In this document: positions 60,650 to 64,000 of the stretch, in pieces | Numbering within the stretch: position 1 is the stretch's first letter | How the letters are laid out: each line of letters opens with the position of its first letter | NCBI GenBank assembly: GCA_963726975.1 | Contig: CAVSEK010000013.1 | Location: 806,001-870,000, forward strand | Origin: CAVSEK01 sp963726975 | Lineage (GTDB): Bacteria > Actinomycetota > Actinomycetes > Mycobacteriales > SCTD01 | Direction of reading: 5' to 3' | Length of the DNA: 64,000 bases | The notes under the pieces: model-generated | What the model saw: the letters and a program-made list of their open reading frames with translations, nothing else | Database searches by the model: none | What the model was told of the DNA's origin: nothing | Program-made: the position numbers and the translations under genes

Positions 60650-62425
60650 GTGTGCGGCATCTGCGGCGAGGTCCGGACCGACGGCAGCGCTCCCGACGTG
60701 CCGGCGGTGGCGGCCATGGCGGCCACCATGGCCGACCGCGGCCCGGACGGCGCGGGGGTGTGGAGCGCGGGGCGGGTGGCGCTGGGGCACCGCCGGCTGA
60801 AGGTCGTCGACCTCTCGGACGCCTCCCAGCAGCCCATGGTCGACAGCGCCCTCGGGCTCACCGCCGTCTTCAACGGCATGATCTACAACTACCGCGAGCT
60901 GCGCACCGAGCTCGAGGGGCTCGGCCACCGGTTCTTCTCCGCCGGCGACACCGAGGTGGTGCTCAAGGCGTACGCGCAGTGGGGCACCGCGTTCCCGGAG
61001 CACCTGCTCGGGATGTTCGCCGTCGCCGTCGTCGAGCGCGACACCGGTCGGGTCGTGCTGGCCCGCGACCGCCTCGGCATCAAGCCGCTCTACGTCGCGC
61101 CCGTGCGCGGGGGCGTGCGCTTCGCCAGCACCCTGCCGGCGCTGCTGGCCGGCGGCGGGATCGACACCTCGCTCGACCCCGAGGCGCTGCACGCCTACCT
61201 CACCTTCCACGCCGTCGTCCCTGCCCCCCGCACCGTGCTCGCGGGCGTGCGCAAGCTCCCCCCGGCGACCGTGCGCGTCCTGGAGCCGGACGGCCGCGAG
61301 CACGACCGCGTCTACTGGCAGCCGCCGTACGAGCGGGTGGCCGAGCGCTCCGGCTGGTCCGCGCACGACTGGGAGGACGCCGTCCTCGACGCGCTGCGCG
61401 TCAGCGTCCGGCGCCGGATGGTCGCCGACGTCGAGGTCGGCGTGCTGCTGTCCGGCGGCGTCGACTCCAGCCTCGTCGTCGGCCTGCTCGCCGAGCAGGG
61501 CCAGCAGGGCCTGCGCACGTTCAGCATCGGCTTCGAGGCCGTCGGCGGGCGCGAGGGCGACGAGTTCCGCTACAGCGACCTGGTGGCGGAGCGGTTCGGC
61601 ACGCAGCACACGAAGCTGATGGTGCCTCCCGACCGCGTGCTCCCCGCGCTCGACGACGCGGTGCGGGCGATGAGCGAGCCGATGGTCAGCCACGACGTCG
61701 TCGCCTTCTACCTGCTGTCGCAGGAGGTGTCGCGCTCGGTCAAGGTCGTGCAGTCGGGTCAGGGCGCGGACGAGGTCTTCGCCGGCTACCACTGGTACCC
61801 GCCGGTGCACGGCGCCGCCGACCCGGTCGCCGCGTACGCCGAGGCGTTCTTCGACCGCACGCACGCCGAGATGGCCGAGGTGCTCGAGCCCGCGTTCCTG
61901 CCCGACCACGACGTGTCGCTGGAGCTGGTCCGCGAGCACTTCGGTCGTCCCGGCGCGCAGACGCCGCTGGACCGCGCGCTGCGGCTCGACACCGAGGTCA
62001 TGCTCGTCGACGACCCGGTCAAGCGGGTCGACAACACCACGATGGCCTTCGGGCTCGAGGCGCGCGTGCCGTTCCTGGACCACGACCTCGTCGAGCTCGC
62101 CGCGAGGGTGCCGCCGGAGCTCAAGCTGGCGCACGGCGGCAAGGGGGTGCTCAAGCAGGCCGCGCGGCAGGTGGTGCCTCGCGAGGTCATCGACCGGCCC
62201 AAGGGCTACTTCCCGGTGCCCGCGCTCACCCACCTGCAGGGCGGGTTCCTCGACCGGGTGCGCGACGCGCTCACCGACCCGGCGGCGACGCAGCGGGGGC
62301 TCTTCCGCCCGGCGTACGTCGACGCGCTGCTCGCCGACCCGAACGGCTCGCTCACCCCGCTGCGGGGCAACCGGCTGTGGCAGCTCGCGCTGCTGGAGAT
62401 GTGGCTGCAGGAGCACCGGCTGTGA
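60650..62425 (+). CDS. asnO: N-acetylglutaminylglutamine amidotransferase (AsnO, asparagine synthase family)
   Basis: A 591-residue glutamine-dependent amidotransferase. After Met removal Cys2 (VCGICGE) is the glutaminase nucleophile; ADRGPDGAGVW and VFNGMIYNYRELR belong to the N-terminal domain, and the synthetase PP-loop LLSGGVDSS is at 267-274. Together with the next gene it forms the pathway for N-acetylglutaminylglutamine amide, a compatible solute in rhizobia, pseudomonads and some actinomycetes. It amidates the dipeptide C-terminus. Stop overlaps the ngg GTG. Confidence 0.9.
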   Translation: MCGICGEVRTDGSAPDVPAVAAMAATMADRGPDGAGVWSAGRVALGHRRLKVVDLSDASQQPMVDSALGLTAVFNGMIYNYRELRTELEGLGHRFFSAGDTEVVLKAYAQWGTAFPEHLLGMFAVAVVERDTGRVVLARDRLGIKPLYVAPVRGGVRFASTLPALLAGGGIDTSLDPEALHAYLTFHAVVPAPRTVLAGVRKLPPATVRVLEPDGREHDRVYWQPPYERVAERSGWSAHDWEDAVLDALRVSVRRRMVADVEVGVLLSGGVDSSLVVGLLAEQGQQGLRTFSIGFEAVGGREGDEFRYSDLVAERFGTQHTKLMVPPDRVLPALDDAVRAMSEPMVSHDVVAFYLLSQEVSRSVKVVQSGQGADEVFAGYHWYPPVHGAADPVAAYAEAFFDRTHAEMAEVLEPAFLPDHDVSLELVREHFGRPGAQTPLDRALRLDTEVMLVDDPVKRVDNTTMAFGLEARVPFLDHDLVELAARVPPELKLAHGGKGVLKQAARQVVPREVIDRPKGYFPVPALTHLQGGFLDRVRDALTDPAATQRGLFRPAYVDALLADPNGSLTPLRGNRLWQLALLEMWLQEHRL

Positions 62426-64000
62426 CCTGGCCGCACGACCTGTCGACCCGCTGGGAGCGCTCCGCCCCCACGCTGCCCGACGGGGTGCGCGCGGACGCGG
62501 TCGTCGACTGCGGCTGGGGACGCATCGTCTTCGGGCAGACCTTCACCTCGCACGAGGACCTGCGCCTCGCGCTGCGCGGCGAGGAGAGCGGGCGGCGCGA
62601 CATCTGCGTCTACCCGCGCGAGCCCCACGTGCTCGTCGCGCAGTCGCCCGGCGAGCTGTTCGTCGACCCGTCGCACGCCTACCGCCTCGACCTGCGCACC
62701 TACGCGGCGGCACCCGAGCGCCCGGGCGTGCGCGTGCGACCGCTGCGCGACGAGCGCGACGTGGACGCCGTCAACGTGCTCTACGCGACCGTCGGCATGA
62801 TCACCGCCGACCCGGCGATCGTGCTCGCGGGCCGGGAGGACCCGGTCTTCACCCAGCTGGTCGCCGAGGACCCGGCCGGGCGGCTCGTGGGCACCGTGAC
62901 CGGCGTCGACCACGTCGCGGCCTTCGGCGACCCGGAGGGCGGCACCAGCCTGTGGTGCCTGGCCGTCGACCCGGCGGTGACGGTGCGCGGGGTCGGCGAG
63001 CAGCTGACCCGTGCCCTCGCGCAGGCGTACGCCGAGCGCGGCCGGGCGTACGTCGACCTCACCGTGCTGCACGACAACCGCCGGGCGATCGCCCTCTACG
63101 AGCGGGTGGGCTTCCGGCGCGTGCCCGTGCTGTCGGTGAAGCGCAAGAACAGCATCAACGAGCCGCTGTTCGTCGGGCCCGCGTCGCCGGACTACCGGCG
63201 GCTCAACCCGTACGCCCGGATCATCGCCGACGAGGCGCGCCGGCGCGGCATCGACGTCGAGGTGCGCGACGCCGAGTGGGGCGAGCTGCGCCTCACGCGC
63301 GGCAGCCGCAGCATCGTCACGCGCGAGTCGCTGTCGGAGCTGACGAGCGCCGTCGCCATGAGCCGCTGCGACGACAAGCGCATCACCCGGCGGGTGCTGC
63401 AGGCCGCCGGGCTCGCGGTGCCGCGCGGCACCACCGCGACCAGCCCCGACGCGGACGCCGCCTTCCTCGCCGAGGTGGGCGACCTGGTGGTCAAGCCCGC
63501 GCGCGGCGAGCAGGGCCGGGGGATCACGGTCGGCGTCCGGACGCCCGAGGCGCTGGAGCGCGCCGTCGAGGAGGCCCGGCGGCACTGCCCCGACGTGCTG
63601 CTGGAGGAGCGCTGCGACGGCGAGGACCTGCGCGTGGTCGTCATCGGGCACGAGGTGGTCGCCGCGGCCGTGCGGGTGCCGGCGACCGTCGTCGGCGACG
63701 GCGCGCACACGGTCGCCGAGCTCGTCGAGGCGCACGGCGAGCGGCGCGCCGCGGTCACCGGGGGCGAGTCGTCGCTGGCCCTCGACGACACCACGGCCGA
63801 GACCGTCCGCGCGGCCGGCCACGACCTCGACGACGTCCTGGCCGAGGGCGAGCAGCTGCGCGTGCGCCGTACGGCCAACCTGCACACCGGTGGCACCATC
63901 ACCGACGTGACCGCCGACCTGCACCCCGCGCTGGGCGAGGCGTGCGTGCGCGCCAGCCGCGCCCTCGACATCCCCGTGACCGGCCTCGACCTGCTGGTGC
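62422..64000 (+). CDS. ngg: N-acetylglutaminylglutamine synthetase, GNAT plus ATP-grasp (partial at right edge)
   Basis: The first 526 residues of a gene running off the right edge; start GTG overlapping asnO (GTGA). Residues about 95-230 form a GNAT acetyltransferase (LWCLAVDPAVTVRGVGEQLTRALAQAYAERG, LYERVGFRRVPVLSVKRKN). From about 270 comes an ATP-grasp ligase (AMSRCDDKRITRRVLQAAGLAVPRG, LVVKPARGEQGRGITVGV, LLEERCDGEDLRVVVIG). One protein thus acetylates and joins the two glutamines; AsnO amidates. The frame is intact throughout. Osmotic stress control is expected from the family; no operator is visible. Confidence 0.9.
   Translation, partial: MTWPHDLSTRWERSAPTLPDGVRADAVVDCGWGRIVFGQTFTSHEDLRLALRGEESGRRDICVYPREPHVLVAQSPGELFVDPSHAYRLDLRTYAAAPERPGVRVRPLRDERDVDAVNVLYATVGMITADPAIVLAGREDPVFTQLVAEDPAGRLVGTVTGVDHVAAFGDPEGGTSLWCLAVDPAVTVRGVGEQLTRALAQAYAERGRAYVDLTVLHDNRRAIALYERVGFRRVPVLSVKRKNSINEPLFVGPASPDYRRLNPYARIIADEARRRGIDVEVRDAEWGELRLTRGSRSIVTRESLSELTSAVAMSRCDDKRITRRVLQAAGLAVPRGTTATSPDADAAFLAEVGDLVVKPARGEQGRGITVGVRTPEALERAVEEARRHCPDVLLEERCDGEDLRVVVIGHEVVAAAVRVPATVVGDGAHTVAELVEAHGERRAAVTGGESSLALDDTTAETVRAAGHDLDDVLAEGEQLRVRRTANLHTGGTITDVTADLHPALGEACVRASRALDIPVTGLDLLV

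Noticed and set aside
1..64000. tRNA, rRNA, prophage or insertion sequence
   Set aside because: No cloverleaf, rRNA core motif, integrase, transposase or terminal inverted repeat pair was recognised on either strand; a covariance-model search would be decisive for small RNAs.

Overview
The window is about 76% G+C DNA from an actinomycete. Evidence: pervasive GTG starts, 4-bp GTGA/ATGA gene overlaps, many promoters with the -10 box only 6-8 nt before the start codon (leaderless transcripts), LexA boxes of the TCGAAC-N4-GTTCGA type, an IdeR/DtxR-type iron box, and a gene order at 29-60 kb that recalls the Mycobacterium tuberculosis Rv2172c-Rv2179c region (metF-like, idsA-type prenyl synthase, alpha-1,6-mannosyltransferase, Rv2175c-like, PASTA kinase, class II aroG, Rv2179c-like exonuclease). 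I cannot name the genus.

Layout. 0-1.4 kb: 5' end of dnaE2 with its HEPN and DUF6504 partners behind a LexA box (SOS mutagenesis). 1.6-4.2 kb: an SDR and a convergent acyl-CoA dehydrogenase. 4.3-7.7 kb: efeUOB ferrous iron uptake behind an IdeR-like box, heavily frameshifted. 7.7-14.7 kb: assimilatory sulfur and siroheme genes (cysG, sirohydrochlorin chelatase, Rrf2 regulator, cysC, a cysteine leader peptide, sulfite reductase, zinc-ribbon protein, cysH). 14.7-19.9 kb: an ECF-like sigma factor, a small coupled protein, a TPR-CHAT caspase-like protease and a convergent cytoplasmic subtilase; this is the best candidate for an undescribed system.

20-28 kb: a tightly coupled carotenoid operon (crtA-like, GNAT, crtO-like, unknown, cruF, glycosyltransferase, crtD-like, two membrane proteins). 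28-39.6 kb: CDP-alcohol transferase, SRPBCC protein, metF, crtE/idsA, methionine aminopeptidase, VOC protein, crtI, MptB-like mannosyltransferase, an LVIVD-repeat surface protein, crtB and the split lycopene cyclase crtYcd. The two carotenoid loci together predict a monocyclic, ketolated, hydroxylated and glycosylated C40 pigment of the deinoxanthin/myxol type.

39.6-48 kb: Rv2175c-like DNA-binding protein, two Gfo/Idh/MocA oxidoreductases, a LysM-transglycosylase, a PASTA Ser/Thr kinase, endonuclease IV, an EamA exporter and a sulfite-oxidase-like enzyme. 48-55.9 kb: type I and class II DAHP synthases flank an MFS transporter, threonine aldolase, a sigma-like/zinc-finger membrane protein and a DUF1684 protein; nearly every frame here is broken by single-base indels. 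55-64 kb: L,D-transpeptidase-like lipoprotein, macro-domain protein, small membrane protein, a DUF222/HNH nuclease with a perfect LexA palindrome on its start codon, pfkA, the exonuclease, and the asnO-ngg pair for the osmolyte N-acetylglutaminylglutamine amide (ngg runs off the right edge).

The single-base frameshifts concentrate in 4.8-9.5 kb and 48.1-55.5 kb and mostly look like inserted C or G bases. I read them as assembly error rather than gene decay and annotate those genes as full length with the breaks noted. No tRNA, rRNA, CRISPR array, insertion sequence or phage gene was recognised.
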